Source: Saprospiraceae bacterium
Lineage (GTDB): Bacteria > Bacteroidota > Bacteroidia > Chitinophagales > Saprospiraceae
Assembly (NCBI GenBank): GCA_022448955.1
Contig: JAKVCU010000061.1
Location: 3,854 to 67,853 of the forward strand
Direction: 5' to 3'
Length of the DNA stretch: 64,000 nucleotides
The notes under the pieces were generated by a model, which had not been told where the DNA came from, made no database searches, and saw only the letters and a program-made list of their open reading frames with translations. Shown in pieces: positions 42,044 to 49,951 of this stretch. Position 1 is the first letter of the stretch; each line of letters begins with the position of its first letter. The translations under genes were made by a program, and so were the position numbers.

Positions 42044-42097
42044 ACTTTTTCGTATTAAACCGTAATATTATTCAACTGAAGAAACCCATTTCTTTAT

Positions 42098-42105
42098 TAT
42101 TTTTG
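42098..42105 (+). promoter_or_regulatory. Candidate -7 element before the secreted protein/CHAT genes
   Basis: TATTTTTG fits TAnnTTTG and ends 42 bp before the start codon. No TTTG was seen at -33, so use of an alternative sigma factor or an activator bound at the inverted repeat is possible. Confidence 0.4.
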
Positions 42106-42147
42106 TTTCGGTTTATCTACTCTCATACATTATTAAACTAACTTTTC

Positions 42148-42705
42148 ATGAAAACCACTATGATTTTGCCTTTATTGCTATCACTCATAATTATTACTTC
42201 TGCTTCAAAAGATAAAGCAAAAGAATTATCTAGTGATAGGGAAGAAATCGCAGAAACTGCACATAAAACACCTCCTTTCATAGAATTAAGCGGCCCCAAG
42301 GCCTATAAAGTCAAAGTAAAGAAAAAATCTGTGGGATATAGTGGTGAGCAAACCAAAACATGTATTCCTTCTAACGACTGTTTCTGTACAGAGCAAGCAG
42401 CAGCCCCTTCTCCAGGCATGTATATCCAAGCAGAGTTGGAACTTCAAAATACAGTGTCCACTAATGCTACAGATGTAACCTTTACTTTTTTCTATAAACA
42501 AAATGGTCTTTGGGTAAGACAAATGAGCGATCCAAAAACATTTACGCTCCCTGCCGTAGGTACAGAAAAAATAGAGGATACAGGAGATATGTTACTATAT
42601 GATAGCCTAGTTTTCCCTGATTCTATAAAGATGCAAGTTAATTCGCCTAATACCATAGGTAATACGGGACTTGACACATTAATACTCACTAAATGCTCTA
42701 ACTAA
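42148..42705 (+). CDS. Secreted Cys-containing protein upstream of a TPR-CHAT gene
   Basis: Not recognised. A signal peptide (about 1-19, ending ITSA) leads to a mature protein of about 166 residues. A basic stretch (KAYKVKVKKKSVGYSGE) and a Cys cluster (CIPSNDCFC) are followed by a beta-rich part (MYIQAELELQNTVS, VTFTFFYKQNGLWV, SIKMQVNSPNTIGNT) that resembles one immunoglobulin-like or CARDB-like sandwich, and a last Cys in TKCSN. It is 46 bp before the CHAT gene and almost certainly in its operon, so it may be a substrate, inhibitor or ligand of that protein. Confidence 0.75.
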   Translation: MKTTMILPLLLSLIIITSASKDKAKELSSDREEIAETAHKTPPFIELSGPKAYKVKVKKKSVGYSGEQTKTCIPSNDCFCTEQAAAPSPGMYIQAELELQNTVSTNATDVTFTFFYKQNGLWVRQMSDPKTFTLPAVGTEKIEDTGDMLLYDSLVFPDSIKMQVNSPNTIGNTGLDTLILTKCSN

Positions 42706-42751
42706 AGAATACTGACCATAGCCATCAAAACTTAAACTTAAATAGCAGAAA

Positions 42752-45700
42752 ATGATGCTATTCATTAATAAAAGACTATTTTCAAGAGGTTTGCAAAAAT
42801 GCAAATCTCTTGTTTTATTATTAGTCTTTTTTATAGTTATTCCTACCCTTTGGGGGCAAACACCCTTGCAAGAAAAAATTGATTCTCTCATCAAATTAGA
42901 AGATACCGCCCAGGTACTTGAGCTCTTGAATCAATTACCTACTCATGCGCCATTTGACCTTTGGATAGAGCACCGAAAAGCGATGGTTGATTATATTCAA
43001 CAAGATTATGATGCAGCACTGAAAACACTAGACAAATTAGAAATAATAGCACCTCAACAGCTTTTGCCTAATGATAAACAGATAGGAGAAATTTATAAAG
43101 CCAAAGCTGAAAACTATCTCAATAAAGGCGCATTTGAAAAGAGTACTACCTATTTTCAAAAGTCAATCAACTTTAATAAAAACATAAAAAACTGGGAAGA
43201 TATATGTTATGCATATGCAGGTCTTAGCATTATTGCGCTACAAAAAGAGAATTGGTCGCTTATGGAAGAATACTTGAATCAAGTAAGTCCGATCGCGAAT
43301 AAAAATCTAGCTACAAACCATGATTTTTTCTCTGTCCTATATTCTTTATATATTAATATTTACGATGCAAATGGCGATTATGAAAAAGCATTACTCTATG
43401 CTCAAAATGCAGTGGACTTTCAAACCAATAAGGGTCTCTCCAATTCGTTAGATTCGTTTCTTTTTGCCTATGACCTCAATAACTTAGGTGGTATCTTAGC
43501 ATCTATGGGAGAATTTGAGAGAGCAGTACAATTATTTCGTCAATCCTATACACTTGAAACAGCCACCTCAGAAGCATCCCCTGATTGGTCAATAACACAC
43601 CTCAATATTATATATTGTTACATGGAACTAGGGAATTGGGAAAAAGCACTCTTCCATGTCAATGAAGTCGAAGAATTCCTCAAAGATTTCCCATCTGAAA
43701 TAACAGCAGAACCTTACTTTCAAAACATTACCCATAAGGCAACCATCTATAAAGAAATGGGTAGATACCAAGATGCTATTAGCACTGCCAAAATCACTGC
43801 AAAAAAGGCAGCACCAAGTCTACAAAAAACAGCTAAACTAATCATTGCGGAGACCTATTTGCTCATGGGTAAATACCAAACGAGTCTTGAAGTATTTAAA
43901 TCGCTCCCCCTAAATGAAAGCTTTCGTATGAAAGAACGAAGTTTCTATCTCAGAAACTTAGGACTAGTCTACACCCAATTAAATGATTTTGAAAAAGCAG
44001 ACAGTGTTTTTCATTTACTAAAAAACTTAGTTCTTCCAAATGAGCAGGATCCCTCCCCTGCACCTGGAGACTATCTAAAATATGTATGGGCAAAGGCAGA
44101 CTGTGCATTCAAAAAATGGGAACAAAATCCCAACGCCCTCCAAGAACTGATATCTTCGAATGCATTTTACGAAGAAGCCACAAATATCATCTATCAGATC
44201 CAAAGTGGTTACTCATCAGCTAAAGACAAGCAATTTTTGCTTAAAGAAACTCGCAACAGATTTGAAAAAGCAATACAAATTGCTTCTAAACTACATGAAA
44301 TAACCCAAGAGTCAAAATACTTATTAGCAGCCTTTCAACTTTCAGATCAAGCAAAAACCATCCTTTTACAAGAAAGAATACAGAGTAGAAATATCAGAAA
44401 TAAAAGCCACATTCCCCTCAAACTTGTAAAAAAGGAGCAAGCACTAAAAAGAAGACTTATTTTTTATGAAAAAAAATACTACGAAGAACAACTTAAAGCG
44501 ACCTCTGACTTACTAAAAACCTCAAAATGGGAAGAAAAAATTTATGCCATAAACGCTGAGCTTGAAATACTCCATCAAGCATTAGCCCCTTATCTTGATC
44601 CTTCTTCCATGGAAACCATTCAAACCTTTTCAGAACGTGAAATCGACCAATTAAAAAAACAAAAAACGAATTTAGTCAGTTACTTCTGGGGACAAGAACA
44701 ACTATATATTTTTCAAATTAAAGAAAATATAAAGCTTGACATCTTACCTTTAACAGCATCTTTTAAGGCAAATCTCACCCAACTTATTTTTTTATGCCAT
44801 AGCGTTCCTGATACGGATATTGCTTCCAGTTTTGAGCAATTTACAAGCCTTAGCCATCGGTTTTATCAACACCTTTTTCCCGAGCTTTCTTCACAAAGAG
44901 AAAACCTAATTGTTATTCCAGACGGATGGCTAAACCAACTACCTTTTGAAGTTTTACTTACTGCTCCTTACAATCATGCCGAAGTTAGATATGACCAGTT
45001 GAATTATTTATTAAAGCAAACAGCTATTTATTATCTATATTCAACTGCATTTTTGAATAAACCTAGTACGCAGTCGTTATCTTCCGTTCAATGCCTAGCT
45101 ATGGCACCTTTTTCTATATCAGATAAAAAATCTGCAGACCATTTTTCCCAACTTAAATTAAAGTCCACCAGTCTTCCTGGTACACAAAAAGAATTAAAAG
45201 GTATTGCTCAATATTTTGATGGAAAATTCCAATTTGGAAATACAGCGACGGAAGCTTTTTTTAAAGAAAATGCTGGCCAATATGATTTATTACATTTGGC
45301 AATGCATGCAAAAGCAAACCTGAGCAATCCCATGTTTGGCCAAATGTATTTTTCTACAACAGAGAATACCGATGAGAATGATACCCTTTACAGTCACGAA
45401 CTCCAAAATATTCAATTAAAAGCAAAGTTAGCAGTTCTTAGTGCGTGCGAAACAGGTCTAGGAATTGCGACAGAAGGTAATGGTATCGTCAGCATAGCTA
45501 GCCATTTTTTTGAAGCAGGCTGCGAGAGCGTAACCATGAGTTTGTGGGAGGCGCAAGATGATGCCACTAGTCAGATTATGCTGAATTATTATCATTATTT
45601 AGCGAAAGGAATGCCTAAGAATAAGGCTATTCAAAAGGCAAAACTAGAGTATCTAGCACATCCTTTTCATCAACAGCATCCATTTTTCTGGTCTAGCTTT

Positions 45701-45814
45701 GTTCATTTAGGTGACGCCAGCCCTCTCACTTCTTCATTCCCCAGTAATTGGATGATCATTTGTATAGGGTTATCAGTAATCGCTAGCCTATTTATGTTTT
45801 ATTACAAAAAATAA
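42752..45814 (+). CDS. Exported TPR-CHAT protein (predicted caspase-like protease), membrane-anchored
   Basis: A 1020-residue protein. The N-terminal hydrophobic segment (about 20-35, then LWGQ) is a signal peptide. Residues about 36-420 are TPR repeats (for example GAFEKSTTYFQKSINFNK, YEKALLYAQNAVDFQTNKG, WEKALFHVNEVEEFLKDF). A helical linker is followed by a CHAT domain (about 690-990) with the catalytic pair H852 (LLHLAMHA) and C899 (LSACETG), and typical EGNGIVSIASHFFEAG and SLWEAQDDAT. One membrane helix (about 998-1016) and a YYKK end anchor it. Topology predicts the TPR and CHAT parts in the periplasm. CHAT proteins are caspase/separase-related peptidases; here the partner is probably the secreted protein encoded upstream. 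Confidence 0.88.
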   Translation: MMLFINKRLFSRGLQKCKSLVLLLVFFIVIPTLWGQTPLQEKIDSLIKLEDTAQVLELLNQLPTHAPFDLWIEHRKAMVDYIQQDYDAALKTLDKLEIIAPQQLLPNDKQIGEIYKAKAENYLNKGAFEKSTTYFQKSINFNKNIKNWEDICYAYAGLSIIALQKENWSLMEEYLNQVSPIANKNLATNHDFFSVLYSLYINIYDANGDYEKALLYAQNAVDFQTNKGLSNSLDSFLFAYDLNNLGGILASMGEFERAVQLFRQSYTLETATSEASPDWSITHLNIIYCYMELGNWEKALFHVNEVEEFLKDFPSEITAEPYFQNITHKATIYKEMGRYQDAISTAKITAKKAAPSLQKTAKLIIAETYLLMGKYQTSLEVFKSLPLNESFRMKERSFYLRNLGLVYTQLNDFEKADSVFHLLKNLVLPNEQDPSPAPGDYLKYVWAKADCAFKKWEQNPNALQELISSNAFYEEATNIIYQIQSGYSSAKDKQFLLKETRNRFEKAIQIASKLHEITQESKYLLAAFQLSDQAKTILLQERIQSRNIRNKSHIPLKLVKKEQALKRRLIFYEKKYYEEQLKATSDLLKTSKWEEKIYAINAELEILHQALAPYLDPSSMETIQTFSEREIDQLKKQKTNLVSYFWGQEQLYIFQIKENIKLDILPLTASFKANLTQLIFLCHSVPDTDIASSFEQFTSLSHRFYQHLFPELSSQRENLIVIPDGWLNQLPFEVLLTAPYNHAEVRYDQLNYLLKQTAIYYLYSTAFLNKPSTQSLSSVQCLAMAPFSISDKKSADHFSQLKLKSTSLPGTQKELKGIAQYFDGKFQFGNTATEAFFKENAGQYDLLHLAMHAKANLSNPMFGQMYFSTTENTDENDTLYSHELQNIQLKAKLAVLSACETGLGIATEGNGIVSIASHFFEAGCESVTMSLWEAQDDATSQIMLNYYHYLAKGMPKNKAIQKAKLEYLAHPFHQQHPFFWSSFVHLGDASPLTSSFPSNWMIICIGLSVIASLFMFYYKK

Positions 45815-45839
45815 GTGGTTAGCTGTATAGCCAACCACT
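45814..45839 (+). terminator. Hairpin at the end of the CHAT operon
   Basis: AGTGGTTaGCT pairs with AGCcAACCACT around GTAT, ten pairs with one mismatch, directly after the stop codon. No T-run follows, so termination efficiency is uncertain. Nothing else was seen up to 45982. Confidence 0.5.
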
Positions 45840-45982
45840 GAAGAGATGTTGTTTGAAGACTTCAACGTCTTTTATTTTCTGGCATTTTCTAATCTATCTG
45901 ATAAATCTTATCATCTACATTATATAAAAAACACCAAATTGTGAGAGAGTAGTAAGGTCCTTTTTATAAAGGACTACTAAAA

Positions 45983-46999
45983 CTAAAAATTATCAATCAG
46001 CTCAAGTATTTCATTTAATTCATAAGTAATGGGCTCAAGGTTCTTTAATTGAAAACCAGGTGAAGTTTGAATAGGCTGGGTAGCTGCTCTATATGTTCCA
46101 TCCCCACTTACTGCTATTACTAATAAGTTTCCAGAAACGTTTGTTGGTACCCATTCATCACAAAAATACCCTCCTTGCCAATCCAGTCCTATTAAGGTTT
46201 TCTGATCTTCCAGAGCCAAATAAACTCGTGTGTTATTACTATCATAGCCTTCTGGCAATGAAATGCACAAATTGGTCACCTCTTCTTCGGGACTCATTTC
46301 AAGTCCACATACAAATTGGCCCAAATGATCAACTTGAAAATAATATGCAGGCTTCCAATCTTCAGTGCTTTCATCCAAATAAGCCGTAACTGAAATAGGC
46401 AACTGAAGAGGCATCCAAACCCTAACAGAAGTACTATCCTCTAATAATTCATATACGCCAATATTAGGATCTGCTTCTCCTTCAAAAGGAATTAATACAC
46501 CAATGCTTTGATCTCCGGCGAGAGAAACGGCCTCTCCATTACGCGATGCATTAAATCCGAAAGCCCCCAATATACTGATATAAGCATCTCCCTGATCAAG
46601 GGTAATATTTTGCGAAAGCAAGCCTTTAGTATCACTTAAATTGCTTAGCTCAATGACCAATGTATCATTTATGGGATTACCATCTTCTCCCAAAAAGGCG
46701 TCAGTGGGTAAATCTATAAGGGTATTCCCAATACTTATCCGGCCACTATCTTGTGAACTAAACTGGAAGATGGAAGTTTCCGGCTCAATTTCGCCAAGAA
46801 ATGCTTCCAAAGCTTCCTGGTCGTTCAATGGGATTATAGACAGTGTCTGATTGGGAATAAATATATCTTTATCTCTTCCACAGCTACTGAAGAAGAGGCA
46901 TATTACAAAGACATGCAATAGATGAGGTACGAAAGATACTCGCGCGTTCGAAGCAGCATTGGAGCATTCTATTTTCGTTGAACTACTATATCTCATCAA
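45983..46999 (-). CDS. Lipoprotein of unknown function in an ECF sigma factor cluster
   Basis: After an unusually long polar N-terminus the hydrophobic stretch FVICLFFSSC ends in a lipobox (C40), so the mature protein is a lipid-anchored, beta-rich, acidic protein (for example SGRISIGNTLIDLPTDAFLG, TLVIELSNLSDTKGLL, SVRVWMPLQLPISVTAYLD). The real start could be an internal codon closer to the hydrophobic part, but no nearer ATG gives a standard leader. It is third in line after a sigma factor and an anti-sigma/barrel protein, 120 bp downstream. Function unknown; it may be a surface part of that signalling unit. Confidence 0.75.
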   Translation of the reverse strand: MMRYSSSTKIECSNAASNARVSFVPHLLHVFVICLFFSSCGRDKDIFIPNQTLSIIPLNDQEALEAFLGEIEPETSIFQFSSQDSGRISIGNTLIDLPTDAFLGEDGNPINDTLVIELSNLSDTKGLLSQNITLDQGDAYISILGAFGFNASRNGEAVSLAGDQSIGVLIPFEGEADPNIGVYELLEDSTSVRVWMPLQLPISVTAYLDESTEDWKPAYYFQVDHLGQFVCGLEMSPEEEVTNLCISLPEGYDSNNTRVYLALEDQKTLIGLDWQGGYFCDEWVPTNVSGNLLVIAVSGDGTYRAATQPIQTSPGFQLKNLEPITYELNEILELIDNF

Positions 47000-47119
47000 G
47001 GCAAAATATTTTCTCTAACATATTTAATCATATAAACATCCTATCAATCTGGATGCTTTTCAGTAACTAGATACTGCTGATTTTGAAAACGCTGCCTTGG
47101 GATTTTTTTTTTAAAAGAT

Positions 47120-48523
47120 TTATAATTGTCTACGAATACCTAAGGAAAGTCCAGTGGTGAAATATCGCTGCCTTACCGCAAAATTTTCGTTGGTGAATGA
47201 TTTTGGATAAATTTTAAAATAAGGTTCGATCAATAATGAAACCTTATTATCTAAGCGGTATTGAAAGCCCAAACTTCCATACCATCCCAAGCCCAGTTGT
47301 TTTTTGAACGCTTTTATTCCATCAGGATCATTTGATGAAAAACTAATTGGTTGTAAATTTGTAGGGGATAGAAAAGATCCTTTTTGTCTAAAACTTAGGT
47401 TGAAATAAGGCCCTGCATTAATAGAAAATGCAAATTTATCATAATACAACTCATAACCTACGATAAGGGGTAGATCTAAGGTTTGGAATCTATTGTGTGT
47501 CGTACGAATTCTGGTTCCATATTCGGTTACTGTATCCATCCCAATAACCTCTCCTAAAGAATTGGTGATTTTTATAATTTCAGTACGCTCGTAATTTTCA
47601 TCAATATGTTCAAATTTTTCATTGATTTGAGAATAACTTATACCGCTTCTCATGACAAATCCCATTCCCGAAACTACAGACATACGGAGTGCCGCACTAT
47701 ATGCAAATACGGATTTTTCAGATACCTCCCTTGCCCAAACATAATCATTGTACTCCGCATTTTTAGGGCTCATTTCGCGTAAAGCGATATCGGGAGATAG
47801 TATAAAGTCAATAAATAATTGGCCTTTTTTAGGGCCAAATTTCGCACACTCTGTATCTGTAATTCTTAACTCATCCCCTAAAGTGTAATTCGTTTCTAAG
47901 CCCTTCCAATCATTAGACAATAATTCTACGGCAAGTGTATTTTCTTTTTGAACATTAAGAGATATAGATTCATTTGATTCTGAGGAACTAGTAGAACCTT
48001 CTATAATTACAATTTCCTCCTGCGCCAAATTAGGATACACCGTAGTTGCCAAGTCATCCTCATCGATGCGGATAGTTGGAGCAATCAATAGGATTTCTTC
48101 TTGCTGAGTGGAAGTAATAGTAGTTGGTATTGGAGAAGTTGGTATGCTTGTTGAAGTAAATACTCCGGTTGTTGATGCAGTATTTACTTCTTTTGGATGA
48201 TTTGAAAAAGTCGGAGCTGGGATTTCCAGATTAGCTTTCTCTGGTTGATCAGCAACTAATTGGGCCCTTTCAGCTTTTGCTAAGGGGATTGGAAAATGAT
48301 TAATACTTTTGGATAAATCGGAAAATAAGCTGACTAAAGTAACCAAACAAATAGCGAAAGTAGATACAGTATAGACGAGCCATTTTAGCCTTAAATGATT
48401 AGACAGCTTATGCCTCCAATCTCTTTTTTGATCGATACGATTCCATATATCCATTGGTGGTTCCAGACTGTAGTGTTCCAGTCTTTCACTAAACGCTTTA
48501 TCTGTAGGGTGTCGTCGATTCAT
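47120..48523 (-). CDS. Anti-sigma-like N-terminus, one membrane helix and C-terminal beta-barrel in one protein
   Basis: Residues 1-45 are a soluble N-terminus with EPPMDIWNRIDQKRDWR, the short motif typical of proteins encoded directly after Bacteroidota sigma factors. A membrane helix spans about 47-67. Then comes a low-complexity Thr/Ser/Pro/Ile linker (about 85-215) and a beta-rich C-terminal part (about 225-467) with alternating strands (YSAALRMSVVSGMGFVMRSG, FAFSINAGPYFNLSFRQKG, YGSLGFQYRLDNKVSLLIEP, YFTTGLSLGIRRQL) like outer membrane porin-family barrels. If both parts work, the chain spans from cytoplasm to outer membrane. The gene overlaps the sigma factor gene by 4 bp. Confidence 0.85.
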   Translation of the reverse strand: MNRRHPTDKAFSERLEHYSLEPPMDIWNRIDQKRDWRHKLSNHLRLKWLVYTVSTFAICLVTLVSLFSDLSKSINHFPIPLAKAERAQLVADQPEKANLEIPAPTFSNHPKEVNTASTTGVFTSTSIPTSPIPTTITSTQQEEILLIAPTIRIDEDDLATTVYPNLAQEEIVIIEGSTSSSESNESISLNVQKENTLAVELLSNDWKGLETNYTLGDELRITDTECAKFGPKKGQLFIDFILSPDIALREMSPKNAEYNDYVWAREVSEKSVFAYSAALRMSVVSGMGFVMRSGISYSQINEKFEHIDENYERTEIIKITNSLGEVIGMDTVTEYGTRIRTTHNRFQTLDLPLIVGYELYYDKFAFSINAGPYFNLSFRQKGSFLSPTNLQPISFSSNDPDGIKAFKKQLGLGWYGSLGFQYRLDNKVSLLIEPYFKIYPKSFTNENFAVRQRYFTTGLSLGIRRQL

Positions 48524-49056
48524 ACTGCCACCTTTTGTAGTTCTATGATTTTTTGCTGCAACAATTTTCTAGCTTTCACCAATTGAGAACGAGAAGTACT
48601 TTCTTGAATACCGATCATATCTGCAATTTCTCTATGAGAATAGCCCTCCACAGCATATAAATTGAATACCAAGCGGTATCCATCTGGAAGTTGAAGGATC
48701 AAATTCATCAACTCCTCTTCATGCAAGTGCCCATATATACTAGGCTCAAGTGCTTTTTCAGGGACATGCTCTACTCCGATTTGTTCGTTCTTAAAACTTT
48801 TTTTACTGTAATTTTTGAGTGCGGTGTTAATCACAATTCTACGAATCCAACCTTCGAATGAACCTTTGGATTCAAACTTAGAAATGTTATCAAAAATTTT
48901 GATAAAAGCATCCTGTAGAATATCTTCAGCTTCCATCTGATGCCTAGCATAACGTTGACATACCACCAACATTTTTCCTGCGTAACGCCGGAAAAGCTCT
49001 TGCTGGCATTTTCGATTTTCTCGCAAACAGCCCTTAATGAGTTCTTTTTCTGTCAC
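48520..49056 (-). CDS. ECF-type RNA polymerase sigma factor
   Basis: A 178-residue sigma-70 protein with region 2 (about 20-90: YAGKMLVVCQRYARHQMEAE, ILQDAFIKIFDNISKF, FEGWIRRIVINTALKNY) and region 4 (about 120-172: LPDGYRLVFNLYAVEGYSHR, IADMIGIQESTSRSQLVKAR). It is the first gene of an operon with the membrane/barrel protein and probably the lipoprotein. Its sequence is distinct from the other sigma factor at 41160, so the two systems are independent. Confidence 0.94.
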   Translation of the reverse strand: MTEKELIKGCLRENRKCQQELFRRYAGKMLVVCQRYARHQMEAEDILQDAFIKIFDNISKFESKGSFEGWIRRIVINTALKNYSKKSFKNEQIGVEHVPEKALEPSIYGHLHEEELMNLILQLPDGYRLVFNLYAVEGYSHREIADMIGIQESTSRSQLVKARKLLQQKIIELQKVAV

Positions 49057-49316
49057 TTGCTGGCATGGTTTCAGAGCCTGTAAAAGCTCAATTGCTAATT
49101 AGATGCTTTTAATAAGCGATTTGCTGCCTTTGCATACACAAAAGAAGGGAATTAAACTTTAAATGTAGCGTTCCCAAACACAATTTAGGCTTTTAAAAGC
49201 AAAACTTCACCCTATATGAATAGGCAAGTATTGTAATATGAACGTTCTTTTAACGATTTTTTAATACAACACATTATATTTCTACTATATTTCTGTACAA
49301 AAAGATTGTTATAAAT

Positions 49317-49868
49317 ATGGAAATCGATATCCTTAAAAGTGATCAAGACATCCATCAAATGCTGGCGCTTCAGTCTGCTAATTTGGAGGCTAGTATTCAG
49401 CCCCAAGCTGCTTTAAAAGAAGGCTTCCTAACCGTTCAGCATGATTATAACCTTATTGCTGAAATGTTGGCTAAAGAGCCCCAAGTTGTTATCAGAGACC
49501 AAGGTCAAATTGTCGCCTATCTTCTGGCTATGCCTAAATCCATGCGGAATAGCATTCCTATTTTAGTGCCATTCTTTGACCAACTGGATAGGATACATTA
49601 TAATGGACGCTGCCTAAAAGATATCAATTATATTCTGAATGGTCAGGTTTGTGTTGCAAAAAGTCATCGTGGGAAAGGAACATTTGACCTTCTATTTAAA
49701 GGGATGAAGCAACATCTTTGCAAAAAGTATACCTATGTAGTCACAGAAATTGCCCAAAGGAATACAAGATCGCTTAAAGCACACCAAAGAGTTGGATTTC
49801 AAGTTCTCAACAATTATATTTCACCACAAGGAGAAGATTGGGCTGTTGTATTATGGGACTGGTCTTAA
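49317..49868 (+). CDS. GNAT-family N-acetyltransferase
   Basis: A 183-residue acetyl-CoA-dependent acetyltransferase. The cofactor motif A is visible as NGQVCVAKSHRGKGTFDLLF (the R-G-K-G-T loop), with motif B in TRSLKAHQRVGFQVL. The N-terminal half is helical, as in the family. Substrate unknown. Single gene between the sigma operon and the haloperoxidase gene. Confidence 0.88.
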   Translation: MEIDILKSDQDIHQMLALQSANLEASIQPQAALKEGFLTVQHDYNLIAEMLAKEPQVVIRDQGQIVAYLLAMPKSMRNSIPILVPFFDQLDRIHYNGRCLKDINYILNGQVCVAKSHRGKGTFDLLFKGMKQHLCKKYTYVVTEIAQRNTRSLKAHQRVGFQVLNNYISPQGEDWAVVLWDWS

Positions 49869-49887
49869 ATTTCCCAAATGACGTAAT

Positions 49888-49922
49888 TTTGAACTTTCAA
49901 AGCAATTTAATATTTACTTTTG
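49888..49922 (+). promoter_or_regulatory. Candidate promoter of the haloperoxidase-like gene
   Basis: TTTG (49888-49891), 23-bp spacer and TACTTTTG (49915-49922), 29 bp before the start codon. The -7 element fits well; the spacing is long. Confidence 0.5.
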
Positions 49923-49951
49923 CATAATATATAAATCTAAATAAGGTACTC

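Noticed and set aside
42148-42705. Secreted protein as a bacterial gasdermin paired with the CHAT protease
   Set aside because: It has a signal peptide, is too small, and shows no gasdermin-like N-terminal pattern; only the operon context is suggestive.
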